Shown here one piece after another: positions 1 through 9,357 of a DNA stretch of 64,000 nucleotides. Below the pieces are notes generated by a model, which was given only the letters and a program-made list of their open reading frames with translations, was not told the DNA's origin and ran no database searches. A program made the translations under genes and the position numbers. How positions within the stretch are numbered: position 1 is the stretch's first letter; every line of letters begins with the position of its first letter. The DNA lies in assembly GCF_014206945.1 (NCBI RefSeq), contig NZ_JACHON010000001.1:307529-371528 (forward strand), in the 5' to 3' direction. The stretch comes from Gracilibacillus halotolerans. GTDB lineage: Bacteria > Bacillota > Bacilli > Bacillales > Amphibacillaceae.

Positions 1-65
1 AAAACAAATTCATTATACGATTATAAATGTGCGTACATATTCACGGAAATGAAAGGGGAAACATG

Positions 66-2066
66 ATGTCAAATGTATTAGAACAAAAGTCCATCAATGC
101 GATTCGTACTTTATCAATTGATGCGATTGAAAAAGCAAACTCAGGACACCCTGGGCTACCAATGGGTGCTGCTCCAATGGCTTATACATTATGGACAGAA
201 CATATGAACCATAATCCGAAAAGCTCAAAATGGTTTAACCGTGATCGTTTTGTTTTATCTGCTGGACACGGTTCCATGTTACTGTATAGCTTGCTTCATC
301 TCTCAGGTTATGATGTAACGATTGATGACTTAAAGAACTTTCGTCAGTGGGATTCAAGAACACCTGGACATCCTGAAGTACATCATACAGATGGTGTAGA
401 AGCGACTACTGGACCACTTGGACAAGGTATTGCTATGAGTGTTGGGATGGCAATGGCCGAGAAACATTTGGCTGCGAAGTATAACAGAGATAACTATAAT
501 GTTGTGGATCATTTCACGTATGCTATTGTGAGTGATGGTGATCTTATGGAAGGTATCTCACACGAAGCAGCATCACTTGCTGGACATCTAAAATTAGGTA
601 AGTTAATTGCTCTTTACGATTCTAATGATATTTCATTAGATGGAGAGCTAAACAAATCATTCTCGGAAAATGTCGAAGATCGTTTTAAAGCATACGGATG
701 GCAAGTAATTCGTGTGGAAGAAGGAAATGACACAGCAGCTATCTCTAAAGCGATTGAACAAGCAAAACAAAATACGGATCAACCAACTCTAATCGAAGTA
801 AAAACGGTTATTGGTTATGGTTCACCAAACAAGTCTGGATCTTCGGCATCTCACGGTGCTCCATTAGGTGCAGATGAAGTAACGTTAACGAAAGAATATT
901 ACAAATGGAATCACGAACCTTTCGAAGTTCCTGAAGAAGTTTACCAGGATTACGAAAAGAAAATCGTTGAAAATGGTAAAAAGAAAGAACAAGAATGGAA
1001 CGAGTTATACGAAGCTTATAAAAAGGATTACCCTGAATTAGGCGCAGAATTAGAAGCTGCAATCAACAAAGAATTGCCTGAAGGATGGGATAAAGATTTA
1101 CCGTCCTATGAAGCAGGTAGTCATACTGCGGCTACAAGAGCAACTTCAGGTGAAGTGTTAAACGCTATAGCAAAAACAGTTCCTAGCTTATTTGGTGGTA
1201 GTGCAGACCTTGCAGGCTCTAACAATACTACATTAAAAGGCTTGGGAGATTTCTCTGCCGCTGAGCCAGATAAACAAAACATTTGGTTTGGTGTTCGTGA
1301 ATTCGCAATGGCTGCAGCGTTAAATGGTATGGCGTTACATGGCGGACTAAAAGTGTTCGGCGGTACATTCTTCGTATTTAGTGATTACCTACGTGCAGCT
1401 GTACGACTTTCAGCTATTCAACAAGTACCAGTAACTTACGTGTTTACTCATGACTCCATTGCAGTTGGGGAAGATGGACCTACACATGAGCCTATCGAGC
1501 AATTAGCAGCATTCCGTGCTATGCCAGGTTTATCTGTAATTCGTCCAGCTGATGGAAATGAAGTACAAGCTGCATGGCGTTTAGCGATTGAATCTACTTC
1601 ACAGCCAACTGCATTAGTACTTACTCGTCAAGGGTTGCCAACACTAGAAGGTACTGCTGAAAAAGCATATGAAGGTGTTAAACGAGGTGGCTACGTAGTA
1701 AGTCCTTCTGAGAAAGAAACCCCAGATGCAATACTAATTGCTACTGGTTCAGAAGTACAATTAGCTGTAAAAGCACAAGCTGCGTTGAAGGAAGAAGGAA
1801 AAGATGTAAGTGTAGTAAGCTTACCTTCATGGGATCGTTTCGAACAACAAGATGATAGCTATAAAGAATCCGTATTACCTAGCTCAGTTAGAAAGCGTGT
1901 AGGTATTGAAATGGCTTCATCATTAGGTTGGGAACGTTACGTAGGACTTGACGGAAAGATTATTGCAATTGATCGTTTCGGTGCGTCAGCAAATGGAAAC
2001 AAAGTAATCGAAGAATACGGATTTACAGTTGAAAATGTTGTTAAACATGTAAACGAGCTATTCTAA
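66..2066 (+). CDS. tkt: Transketolase
   Basis: This is the thiamine-diphosphate enzyme that moves two-carbon units in the non-oxidative pentose phosphate pathway, in the cytosol. The 666-residue protein has the usual length. It shows the N-terminal [18 protein letters not shown] block, the TPP-binding stretch beginning SDGDLMEG near residue 155, and the catalytic glutamate block FGVREFAMA near residue 410. An AAAGGGGA ribosome site at 52-59 precedes two adjacent ATG codons at 63 and 66; 66 has the better spacing, and an upstream in-frame ATG at 27 lacks a site. As in B. subtilis it is followed by yneF, but the replication regulator gene sirA that lies between them there is absent. Confidence 0.97.
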   Translation: MSNVLEQKSINAIRTLSIDAIEKANSGHPGLPMGAAPMAYTLWTEHMNHNPKSSKWFNRDRFVLSAGHGSMLLYSLLHLSGYDVTIDDLKNFRQWDSRTPGHPEVHHTDGVEATTGPLGQGIAMSVGMAMAEKHLAAKYNRDNYNVVDHFTYAIVSDGDLMEGISHEAASLAGHLKLGKLIALYDSNDISLDGELNKSFSENVEDRFKAYGWQVIRVEEGNDTAAISKAIEQAKQNTDQPTLIEVKTVIGYGSPNKSGSSASHGAPLGADEVTLTKEYYKWNHEPFEVPEEVYQDYEKKIVENGKKKEQEWNELYEAYKKDYPELGAELEAAINKELPEGWDKDLPSYEAGSHTAATRATSGEVLNAIAKTVPSLFGGSADLAGSNNTTLKGLGDFSAAEPDKQNIWFGVREFAMAAALNGMALHGGLKVFGGTFFVFSDYLRAAVRLSAIQQVPVTYVFTHDSIAVGEDGPTHEPIEQLAAFRAMPGLSVIRPADGNEVQAAWRLAIESTSQPTALVLTRQGLPTLEGTAEKAYEGVKRGGYVVSPSEKETPDAILIATGSEVQLAVKAQAALKEEGKDVSVVSLPSWDRFEQQDDSYKESVLPSSVRKRVGIEMASSLGWERYVGLDGKIIAIDRFGASANGNKVIEEYGFTVENVVKHVNELF

Positions 2067-2083
2067 TAACAGATATTTGAGGA

Positions 2084-2120
2084 GAAATCCTTAGCGCTGG
2101 CTAAGGATTTCTTCTTTTCC
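2084..2120 (+). terminator. Rho-independent terminator of tkt
   Basis: A perfect 12-bp stem (GAAATCCTTAGC at 2084-2095 with its complement at 2100-2111) closes a 4-nt loop and is followed by a T-rich tail. Confidence 0.85.
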
Positions 2121-2196
2121 TGTTGAGTGTTACTTGTATTATAAAAAGACATTTACTATACTGTAAAAGAGACAAGCTGAAGGAGGAAATGAAAGA

Positions 2197-2424
2197 ATGA
2201 GCACACTTTGGGTCGTACTTATCGCAATATTAGCCCTCTTAATTGGTGTAGCATTGGGCTTTTTTATTGCTCGAAAGTATATGATGAACTATTTAAAGAA
2301 AAACCCACCAATTAATGAGCAAATGTTACGAACATTATTAATGCAAATGGGTCAAAAACCATCTCAAAAGAAAATTAAGCAAATGATGCGTGCTATGAAT
2401 GGTCAAATGGATAATACAAAATAA
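2197..2424 (+). CDS. yneF: Small membrane protein YneF (UPF0154)
   Basis: A 75-residue protein with one N-terminal membrane segment (about residues 5-25, ending in GFFIARKYM) and a basic cytoplasmic tail with the [21 protein letters not shown] motif typical of the YneF family. A GGAGG site at 2182-2186 precedes the ATG. The function is unknown in the family, but conservation next to tkt across Bacillaceae supports the assignment. Its own terminator follows, so it is probably a single-gene unit. Confidence 0.93.
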   Translation: MSTLWVVLIAILALLIGVALGFFIARKYMMNYLKKNPPINEQMLRTLLMQMGQKPSQKKIKQMMRAMNGQMDNTK

Positions 2425-2459
2425 TATTTCCATTAAATATGATGGATGAGTTCGTATAA

Positions 2460-2488
2460 AAGCCACTTTCTCATGAGAGTGGTTTTTC
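2460..2488 (+). terminator. Terminator after yneF
   Basis: The hairpin AGCCACT...AGTGGTTTTT with a CTCATGAG core ends in five T residues. Confidence 0.75.
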
Positions 2489-2589
2489 TGTATTTCTGTA
2501 ACAAAACGTTCGAAATCGATTACTTGCGAAACTGTAGTCAGACCTTTATGATGGAATAGAGAGTTATAGAAGAGCGGAGAGGATAAATA

Positions 2590-3294
2590 GTGGGTGAAAT
2601 TAGTATTTTTGCAGCATTTGGAGCGGGATTTTTATCATTTATTTCCCCATGTGTGCTCCCTTTGTATCCTGCATTTCTTTCGTATATTACTGGTATGAGT
2701 GTTAATGATATAAAAGAAGACAAAGGAATGTTTAATACGAAAAGTATCATACATACACTTATGTTCCTAATTGGCTTCTCGAGTATATTTATACTTTTAG
2801 GTTTTTCCACAACGGTTTTTGGACAATTCTTAAAAGATTGGGATGACCTTATTCGTCAAGTTGGAGCGATTCTCATTATTTTCTTCGGTTTAGTCATTAT
2901 AGGAGCACTTAATTTTAAATTTTTAATGCGAGAAAAGAAATTCCATATTAAGAACAGACCTGCAGGGTTTTTTGGTTCACTACTTATAGGTATGGCATTT
3001 TCATTAGGATGGACCCCATGTACTGGACCTATTTTAATGGCAGTTATCGGATTAGCAGCCAACAACCCTGAAAGTGGCGCTATTTTAATGTCTGCCTATG
3101 CGCTAGGATTTTCGGTTCCATTCTTTGTATTAGCATTTTTTGTAGGAAAACTACAATGGATAAGACGAAATTCTGCTAAAATGGTTAAAATAGGCGGATA
3201 TGTTATGATATTTATGGGCTTCTTCCTGTTCTTTGACTTAATGACTATGTTAACATCATACTTATCTGGACTATTTGGATTTAAAGGTTTCTAA
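2590..3294 (+). CDS. ccdA: Cytochrome c biogenesis protein CcdA
   Basis: A 234-residue, six-helix membrane protein that passes electrons from cytoplasmic thioredoxin to extracytoplasmic thiol-disulfide proteins, needed for cytochrome c maturation and, in bacilli, for spore synthesis steps. The two redox cysteines of the family are present: C21 in SPCVLPLYP and C144 in WTPCTGP. The start is GTG at 2590 with an AGAGGA site 8 nt upstream. In B. subtilis the next genes are yneI and yneJ; here an antiporter subunit gene follows after 13 nt. The thioredoxin-like protein encoded at 8733 is a plausible extracytoplasmic partner. Confidence 0.96.
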   Translation: MGEISIFAAFGAGFLSFISPCVLPLYPAFLSYITGMSVNDIKEDKGMFNTKSIIHTLMFLIGFSSIFILLGFSTTVFGQFLKDWDDLIRQVGAILIIFFGLVIIGALNFKFLMREKKFHIKNRPAGFFGSLLIGMAFSLGWTPCTGPILMAVIGLAANNPESGAILMSAYALGFSVPFFVLAFFVGKLQWIRRNSAKMVKIGGYVMIFMGFFLFFDLMTMLTSYLSGLFGFKGF

Positions 3295-3307
3295 CGGAGG
3301 TGTAAAA

Positions 3308-3739
3308 ATGCACGTAAAAACAAATGACTTAATTTTAAAGACATTTACAGTTCTTATTTCTTTTATTTTATTTGGGTTTGCAGTCCATTTGTTCTTCGCA
3401 GGGCATAATGAGCCAGGTGGGGGCTTTGTTGGGGGGTTAATGACTTCTGCAGCAATTCTATTAATGTATATGGCTTATGGAGAAAAAACAGTTAATAAAG
3501 TGCTGCCAATTGATTTTAAATTATTAATCATTATTGGATTAGCCATCGCTGTCTTAACAGGAATAGGGTCTTTTGTCTTTAATCAACCATTTTTAAGCCA
3601 TACATTTACGTATGTTAACTTACCTATTTTTGGTGAAGTTGAGTTAGCCACTGCTTTATTTTTTGATTTAGGGGTATATTTAACAGTTATCGGTGTAACG
3701 ATGACGATTATTTTAACTATTTCACGAGATCGTAACTAA
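3308..3739 (+). CDS. mrpB: Orphan Na+/H+ antiporter subunit MrpB/MnhB
   Basis: A 143-residue protein with four predicted membrane helices that matches the MnhB/MrpB subunit of the multi-subunit Mrp cation/proton antiporter. The family block FFAGHNEPGGGFVGGL lies near residues 28-43, followed by LPIFGEVELATALFFDLGV. The ATG at 3308 has a perfect GGAGGTG site that overlaps the end of ccdA, so both genes are probably cotranscribed and translationally linked. Mrp subunits normally work only as a full seven- or six-gene complex; none of the other subunits is here, so this copy either supplements a distant mrp operon or has another role. Confidence 0.9.
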   Translation: MHVKTNDLILKTFTVLISFILFGFAVHLFFAGHNEPGGGFVGGLMTSAAILLMYMAYGEKTVNKVLPIDFKLLIIIGLAIAVLTGIGSFVFNQPFLSHTFTYVNLPIFGEVELATALFFDLGVYLTVIGVTMTIILTISRDRN

Positions 3740-3757
3740 CACGAATATTGAAATTAT

Positions 3758-3800
3758 AAAAGTAGCGAAGCGTAGATTTATCCGCTTCGCTACTTTTATG
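3758..3800. terminator. Bidirectional terminator between mrpB and yneK
   Basis: A perfect 15-bp stem (AAAAGTAGCGAAGCG at 3758-3772 with its complement at 3783-3797) has A and T tracts on both sides, so it can serve both convergent genes. Confidence 0.9.
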
Positions 3801-3808
3801 TTTGAGTC

Positions 3809-4294
3809 TTATTTTGTTACTTCTTTTTTTCTCAACAAATTGGTTCGATTTCGATACCCTTCAGGAGACAACTTGAAATACGGTTCATAAGGCTTAATAG
3901 GAATCCCTTTTTCCTTTAGCTTTTTAATTAAAAAGCGATGATCACGTTTAGGTGTTGCGATAATATAACCTTGAATTACTGTATCTCGAGTAATTTTGTT
4001 CGCTTTATTCTCAAGAGCTAGTTCACCAATTTTTCCTGCTATTTTTTGACGTGCAACGTCCCGAAACAGTTCCGGAACAGGTGATACCAATTCTTCTAAA
4101 AAATCCTTCTCTTGTTCATTCCATAAATGCTTCGTTCTTTCTATATAATATTTTTCCCAATCTAAATCGGATTTCCCATCTTCTTTAGGTAAACTTTTCA
4201 AGAATTTACGAAACATAAAATACCCGCCGATTGCTAGTAAGCCAAGGAGGATAAATGTCCATACCACAATCATTGTCATAAAATTAAATGCCAT
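3809..4294 (-). CDS. yneK: YneK family protein (DUF2621)
   Basis: A 161-residue protein with one N-terminal membrane helix (WTFILLGLLAIGGYFMFRKFLK) and a soluble domain with the conserved DWEKYYI and LPKEDGKS motifs of the DUF2621 family. The ATG at 4294 is chosen because the membrane helix begins right after it and a GGAGAG site lies about 10 nt upstream; an ATG ten codons earlier is possible. In B. subtilis the gene lies in the same ccdA-citB interval. A DNA-binding or protease-like role cannot be read from the sequence, so the function stays unknown. Confidence 0.88.
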   Translation of the reverse strand: MAFNFMTMIVVWTFILLGLLAIGGYFMFRKFLKSLPKEDGKSDLDWEKYYIERTKHLWNEQEKDFLEELVSPVPELFRDVARQKIAGKIGELALENKANKITRDTVIQGYIIATPKRDHRFLIKKLKEKGIPIKPYEPYFKLSPEGYRNRTNLLRKKEVTK

Positions 4295-4467
4295 GTCGTA
4301 ACACTCTCCAAATCCTTTATTCAATATCTATCATTTTATTTTTAGGAAAAGTATAGTAATATAATCATGAATCAAATTTACAGTCATGGTTTTCCAAAAT
4401 TCTCATAACTATATAGTAAGTGAACTAATTATAGCATAAACTGACTTTTTTCTTAACTATCCGGTTT

Positions 4468-4476
4468 TGTTATAAT
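4468..4476 (+). promoter_or_regulatory. Extended -10 promoter of the histidine kinase
   Basis: The sequence TGTTATAAT contains a perfect -10 hexamer at 4471-4476 and the TGn extension, about 50 bp before the gene. No good -35 hexamer is at the usual spacing, as expected for extended -10 promoters. Confidence 0.55.
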
Positions 4477-4526
4477 CTCATGGAGCTAAATGTAGAATAC
4501 TTTTGTTGGAAAGTGAGGTGTATTTT

Positions 4527-5600
4527 TTGTTCAATGAGTCAGGAACAAGTATAGAGAGAAAAATGCTGTCCATTGCAGATTTTCCTGAACAATTACTGGA
4601 GCATGTTGAACGAAATGGATATGACTTAATATGCTTAAGTGAACTAAGTGGGAGGATTATCTATGTTTCTAAATCTATCGAAAAAGTGTTGGGGTATACG
4701 AAGGAGAAAGCGGTAGGCAAATTGGCATTCCGTTTTATTCTGCGTGATGATTGGCAACATCTAACCGCCAACATTAACCAAAATAGTAATGAAACGCAGA
4801 AATTCTTTATACATTTACGTAATGAACATGGAAGATATATAATTTTTGAAACGTCTGTTCTATTTATTGAATGGGAAGGTAGACTTTGTGTTCTTTCCAT
4901 CGCAAAAGATATTTCGGATAAGAAGCAAGCAGAGGAAATGTTAATTCGATCCGAAAAAATGTCAATCGCAGGACAACTAGCCGCTGGAATAGCACATGAA
5001 ATTAGAAATCCATTAACATCATTAAAAGGGTTTATACAGTTGCTACAAGCAGGGATTAATAATAAAGATGCTTATTATAAAATCATGATGGAAGAGTTAG
5101 AAAAAATTAATACGATTACTTCTGAACTTTTATTCATTTCGAAGCCTATGACAGATGAAAAAGACGAAGAATTCATGAGTATTATGCTGAGTGATGTCGT
5201 AACTCTATTAAACACACAAGCTAACTTATATAATATTGATATTCAACTAGATATATTAGAAGAAGTTAAGGTATATTGTGACAAGTCACAGCTAAAGCAA
5301 GTGTTCATAAACTTGATTAAAAATGCGATTGAAGAGATGGATTCTGGTGGAAAAATCGAAATAATAGTAGACGCGAAAGATGAACGTTCATTTGTCCATA
5401 TACGGGATGAGGGGCCGGGTATACCGCATCATTTAATCCATAAATTAAAAGAACCATTCTTCACCACAAAAAAGAATGGTACTGGGCTCGGACTAATGAT
5501 ATCGAACCAAATAATTGAATCACATCGCGGTAAGTTATCGATAAAGTCCGATATAGGTAGAGGAAGCGTCTTCACGATCGAACTTCCTAGAAGCCAGTAA
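4527..5600 (+). CDS. PAS-domain sensor histidine kinase, sporulation-kinase type
   Basis: A soluble 357-residue kinase with no membrane segment. An N-terminal PAS domain (about residues 20-135, with GRIIYVSKSIEKVLGYT and the PAC end SIAKDISDKKQ) is followed by a HisKA helix with the phosphorylated histidine in AAGIAHEIRNPLTSLKGF and a C-terminal ATPase with the N box NLIKNAIEEM and G boxes DEGPGIP and GTGLGL. This layout is that of the Bacillus KinA-KinE kinases feeding the Spo0 phosphorelay, but no response regulator is adjacent, so the target is inferred. The start is TTG at 4527 with a GAGGTG site six nt upstream; an earlier in-frame TTG at 4503 has none. Confidence 0.88.
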   Translation: MFNESGTSIERKMLSIADFPEQLLEHVERNGYDLICLSELSGRIIYVSKSIEKVLGYTKEKAVGKLAFRFILRDDWQHLTANINQNSNETQKFFIHLRNEHGRYIIFETSVLFIEWEGRLCVLSIAKDISDKKQAEEMLIRSEKMSIAGQLAAGIAHEIRNPLTSLKGFIQLLQAGINNKDAYYKIMMEELEKINTITSELLFISKPMTDEKDEEFMSIMLSDVVTLLNTQANLYNIDIQLDILEEVKVYCDKSQLKQVFINLIKNAIEEMDSGGKIEIIVDAKDERSFVHIRDEGPGIPHHLIHKLKEPFFTTKKNGTGLGLMISNQIIESHRGKLSIKSDIGRGSVFTIELPRSQ

Positions 5601-5848
5601 GATTCACAAACTATTAGAGAAGTAACAAACTTTTAAACATACTTTTGAAATTATTACATAATTATACACCTGTAAAAAGTACCACTTCTCTGTGTTCAGA
5701 ATCGTATTCACCTTAATTAAAATGGTTGAATTATTTTACTTATAAACCGATTTCATTTAAAATAATAGAGTGTGTACTATTTTAATAGTATAAGAGACAG
5801 TGTAATCTAAGAAACGGTCGAACTTATTTAAGGGGGTAACACGAAACA
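5601..5848 (+). promoter_or_regulatory. citB upstream region with two inverted repeats
   Basis: A kinase-proximal pair AGAGAAGT (5616-5623) and ACTTCTCT (5694-5701) can form a long-loop stem. Closer to citB, TACTAT-TTTA-ATAGTA at 5775-5790 is a perfect 16-bp palindrome. ATAAACCGATTTCAT near 5741-5755 resembles the ATAA-N7-TTAT site of the aconitase regulator CcpC with one mismatch. The exact promoter hexamers were not resolved. Confidence 0.4.
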
Positions 5849-8554
5849 ATGTCGAATCAGAATGCATTTGATGCAAAAAAACAATTCGAACTGAATGGTA
5901 AAACGTATCATTACTATCAGTTACGCGCATTAGAGGAAGCCGGCTTAGGAAAAATCAGTCGCTTACCTTACTCTATTCGTGTGCTATTAGAATCACTCGT
6001 CCGACAGTATGATGGACATGTGATTAATGAAAATCATGTAAAAAGTCTTGCTAACTGGGGTAAAGGCGGAAATGAAGATGTTCCATTCAAACCTTCCCGT
6101 GTCATCTTACAGGATTTTACTGGGGTGCCGGCAGTTGTAGACTTAGCGTCATTAAGAAAGGCAATGGTTGATTTAGGAGGGTCCCCAGAAAAAATTAACC
6201 CTGAAGTTCCTGTAGACCTTGTAATTGACCATTCTGTACAAGTTGATCAATATGGTACAAAAGATGCTCTCCGTGTAAACATGGAGCTCGAGTTTAAGCG
6301 TAATGCAGAGCGTTATGAATTCCTTAATTGGGCACAAAAAGCTTTTGATAATTATCGAGCAGTACCACCAGCAACAGGGATTGTTCACCAGGTGAACCTA
6401 GAGTACCTTGCTAATGTTGTTCACGCTATGGAAAATGACAATGGAGAAATTGAAGCATATCCAGATACTTTAGTAGGTACAGACTCCCATACGACCATGA
6501 TTAACGGTATTGGCGTTCTTGGATGGGGTGTTGGAGGTATTGAAGCAGAAGCAGGAATGCTAGGACAACCATCTTACTTCCCTCAACCAGATGTTATTGG
6601 TGTGAAATTTACTGGTAGTCTTCCAGGTGGAACAACTGCAACAGACTTAGCTTTAAAAGTTACTCAAGTGCTTCGTGAAAAGAAAGTAGTTGGTAAATTC
6701 GTTGAATTCTTTGGTCCTGGACTAAAAGATATGCCATTAGCGGATCGAGCAACTATTTCTAACATGGCACCTGAATATGGAGCTACTTGTGGTTTCTTCC
6801 CGGTCGATGCTGAAGCGATTAATTACCTTCGCTTAACAGGTCGTAGTGAAGAGCAAATTGCTCTAGTAGAAAAATATTGTAAAGAGAATGATTTATGGTA
6901 TTCTCCGGAATTAGCAGATCCAGAATTTACTGAATTAGTTGAGATTAATTTATCAGAGCTTGAGCCAAGTTTATCAGGTCCAAAGCGTCCACAGGATTTA
7001 ATTTTGCTATCTGATATGAAAAAATCTTTCAACGACGCGGTTACAGCACCTGCTGGAAACCAAGGTTTTGGTTTAGATAAATCAGAATTCAAAAAAGAAG
7101 TAGAAGTAGACCATGGAGATGGAAGAAAGTCTGTAATGAAAACAGGTGCAGTAGCGATTGCAGCTATTACATCTTGTACAAACACTTCCAACCCGTATGT
7201 TATGCTTGGCGCAGGTCTACTAGCTAAAAAGGCGGTAGAGAAAGGTCTTGAGGTACCATCCTACGTAAAGACATCTCTAGCACCTGGTTCTAAGGTTGTT
7301 ACTCGTTATTTAGAAGATGCAGGATTAATGCCATACCTAAACGAATTAGGATTTAACTTAGTAGGATATGGCTGTACAACATGTATTGGAAACTCAGGAC
7401 CACTACGTGAAGAAATAGAGCAAGCTATCGCCGATAACGATTTAACAGTGGCTTCTGTTTTATCAGGTAACCGTAACTTTGAAGGACGTATTCACCCACT
7501 TGTAAAAGCGAACTATTTAGCATCTCCACCGTTAGTAGTTGCTTATGCACTTGCAGGTACAGTAGATACAGACTTGAAAAAGGAACCATTAGGTAAGGAT
7601 AAAGACGGAAACGATGTTTATTTCGATGATATCTGGCCTACTTTTGAAGAAATACGTGCAGAAGTAGCTAAAGTAGTAACGCCTGAACTGTTCCGAAAAG
7701 AATATGAAAATGTGTTCGATTCTAACGATAAATGGAATGCAATCCAGACAACAGACGAACCGTTATATGAATGGAATGAGGATTCTACATATATTCAGAA
7801 TCCACCATTCTTCGAGAATCTTTCTAAAGATGCAGGTAAAGTAGAACCATTACATGCGTTACGTGCTATTGGAAAGTTCGGCGACTCTGTTACAACGGAT
7901 CACATCTCACCAGCTGGGGCAATTGCAAAGGATATGCCAGCAGGTAAGTATCTTCAGGAGAAAGATGTTTCTCCACGTAATTTTAACTCGTATGGTTCTC
8001 GTCGTGGTAACCATGAAGTGATGATGCGTGGTACATTTGCTAACATTCGTATTAAAAACCAGTTAGCTCCAGGTACAGAAGGTGGATATACTACTTACTG
8101 GCCGACTGAAGAAGTTATGCCAATCTATGATGCTGCTATGAAGTATCAAGAGGATAACGTAGGTTTAGTAGTATTGGCTGGTAACGACTATGGAATGGGA
8201 AGTTCACGTGACTGGGCAGCAAAAGGTACGAATTTACTTGGTATTCGAACAGTTATTGCACAGAGCTTCGAGCGTATTCACCGTTCTAACTTAGTTATGA
8301 TGGGTGTACTACCTCTACAGTTTAAAGACGGTGACAGTGCCGATTCATTAGGATTAACAGGAAAAGAAACATTTGAAGTTCAAATCGATGAATCTGTTAA
8401 GCCACGTGATATTGTTAAAGTTACTGCTACAGATGAAGCAGGTAACGTTACGGAATTCGATGCTATTGCTCGATTTGAGAGTGAAGTAGAAATTGATTAC
8501 TACCGCCACGGTGGAATCCTACAAATGGTTTTACGTAATAAATTAGCTAATTAA
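5849..8554 (+). CDS. citB: Aconitate hydratase
   Basis: A 901-residue cytosolic aconitase that interconverts citrate and isocitrate in the Krebs cycle. The three [4Fe-4S] cluster cysteines are visible: C443 in SCTNTSNP and C509/C512 in [10 protein letters not shown]. The C-terminal swivel domain shows [16 protein letters not shown]. Length and layout match B. subtilis CitB (AcnA/IRP1 type), which also binds iron-responsive-like RNA elements when the cluster is lost. The ATG has a GGGGGT site. The spore genes cotM, sspP and sspO that precede citB in B. subtilis are missing here. Confidence 0.97.
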   Translation: MSNQNAFDAKKQFELNGKTYHYYQLRALEEAGLGKISRLPYSIRVLLESLVRQYDGHVINENHVKSLANWGKGGNEDVPFKPSRVILQDFTGVPAVVDLASLRKAMVDLGGSPEKINPEVPVDLVIDHSVQVDQYGTKDALRVNMELEFKRNAERYEFLNWAQKAFDNYRAVPPATGIVHQVNLEYLANVVHAMENDNGEIEAYPDTLVGTDSHTTMINGIGVLGWGVGGIEAEAGMLGQPSYFPQPDVIGVKFTGSLPGGTTATDLALKVTQVLREKKVVGKFVEFFGPGLKDMPLADRATISNMAPEYGATCGFFPVDAEAINYLRLTGRSEEQIALVEKYCKENDLWYSPELADPEFTELVEINLSELEPSLSGPKRPQDLILLSDMKKSFNDAVTAPAGNQGFGLDKSEFKKEVEVDHGDGRKSVMKTGAVAIAAITSCTNTSNPYVMLGAGLLAKKAVEKGLEVPSYVKTSLAPGSKVVTRYLEDAGLMPYLNELGFNLVGYGCTTCIGNSGPLREEIEQAIADNDLTVASVLSGNRNFEGRIHPLVKANYLASPPLVVAYALAGTVDTDLKKEPLGKDKDGNDVYFDDIWPTFEEIRAEVAKVVTPELFRKEYENVFDSNDKWNAIQTTDEPLYEWNEDSTYIQNPPFFENLSKDAGKVEPLHALRAIGKFGDSVTTDHISPAGAIAKDMPAGKYLQEKDVSPRNFNSYGSRRGNHEVMMRGTFANIRIKNQLAPGTEGGYTTYWPTEEVMPIYDAAMKYQEDNVGLVVLAGNDYGMGSSRDWAAKGTNLLGIRTVIAQSFERIHRSNLVMMGVLPLQFKDGDSADSLGLTGKETFEVQIDESVKPRDIVKVTATDEAGNVTEFDAIARFESEVEIDYYRHGGILQMVLRNKLAN

Positions 8555-8565
8555 GTATATTAAAG

Positions 8566-8594
8566 CCTCGGTTATTGAAAAGCCGGGGTTTTTT
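8566..8594 (+). terminator. Terminator after citB
   Basis: CCTCGGTT pairs with AGCCGGGG (two wobble pairs) and is followed by a run of six T residues. Confidence 0.7.
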
Positions 8595-8660
8595 GTTTAT
8601 TTAAAAATAATTATGCGTCTACTTAACATTCTCCCTAAACAACCCCAAAAATTCTCCTTG

Positions 8661-8690
8661 TTAGACCTGTTTCTACATATCCTTTATAAT
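8661..8690 (+). promoter_or_regulatory. Candidate SigA promoter for the thioredoxin-like gene
   Basis: TTAGAC at 8661-8666 and TATAAT at 8685-8690 are separated by 18 bp and lie about 40 bp before the gene. Confidence 0.45.
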
Positions 8691-8732
8691 AAGGTAATAG
8701 AGCGGAATAATTTCATAAAGGGCGTATGCTTA

Positions 8733-9323
8733 ATGTGGCGAAACATACTTTCCATTGCAGTCATTCTTATTCTTGTAGGGATCGTTGCATGGAACCAAAT
8801 AGATTGGAATAAGGAAGAAAATTATAATGTCGTGGATGTAACTGGTGATACATCAGTAGAAGGAGTCGCAATTTCCCCTCCTAATGCTAATAGGTGGAAA
8901 GAGGGCGACACTATGTTTGATATTGAGTTATCTAACTTAGAAGGGGATATAGTATCGATTTATGATAGTTCTAAACCTATAGTGCTGATTAATTTTTGGG
9001 CAACATGGTGTCCTCCTTGTAAAGAAGAAATGCCTGACCTTGATCAACTTCACCAGGAAAAAAGCGAACAAATAGATGTATTTGCGATAAATGTAACGAA
9101 CACAGAAACGAGCGAAAATAAGGTCCAAGACTATCAAACAGAACATCAATTTTCATTCGAAATTCTTCTGGATAAAAAAGGCGAGGTATATGACCATCTC
9201 AAATTAATAAATCTACCGGTTTCTTTTTTCGTGGATACAGAAACACATGAAATTGTTAAAAGAGTGGATGGTGCTCTTAAATACGAGCAAATGGTTGATA
9301 TTGTAGAAGAACATACTAAATAA
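8733..9323 (+). CDS. yneN: Membrane-anchored thioredoxin-like protein (ResA/YneN type)
   Basis: A 196-residue protein with an N-terminal signal anchor (ILSIAVILILVGIVAW) and an extracytoplasmic thioredoxin fold. The active site is FWATWCPPCKEEMP with C93 and C96, which is the CPPC motif of AhpC/TSA-type and TlpA/ResA thiol-disulfide oxidoreductases. The cis-proline region is LINLPVSFFVD. It sits where B. subtilis has yneN. CcdA, encoded about 5 kb upstream, is the likely electron source. The ATG at 8733 fits the start of the signal anchor; coding potential upstream has no ribosome site. Confidence 0.88.
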   Translation: MWRNILSIAVILILVGIVAWNQIDWNKEENYNVVDVTGDTSVEGVAISPPNANRWKEGDTMFDIELSNLEGDIVSIYDSSKPIVLINFWATWCPPCKEEMPDLDQLHQEKSEQIDVFAINVTNTETSENKVQDYQTEHQFSFEILLDKKGEVYDHLKLINLPVSFFVDTETHEIVKRVDGALKYEQMVDIVEEHTK

Positions 9324-9357
9324 TATAGTAATAAAGAGATAAGGAGGTCGACAAAAA

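Noticed and set aside
5741-5755. CcpC site before citB
   Set aside because: Only a one-mismatch similarity in AT-rich DNA; kept as a note in the upstream region, not as a finding.
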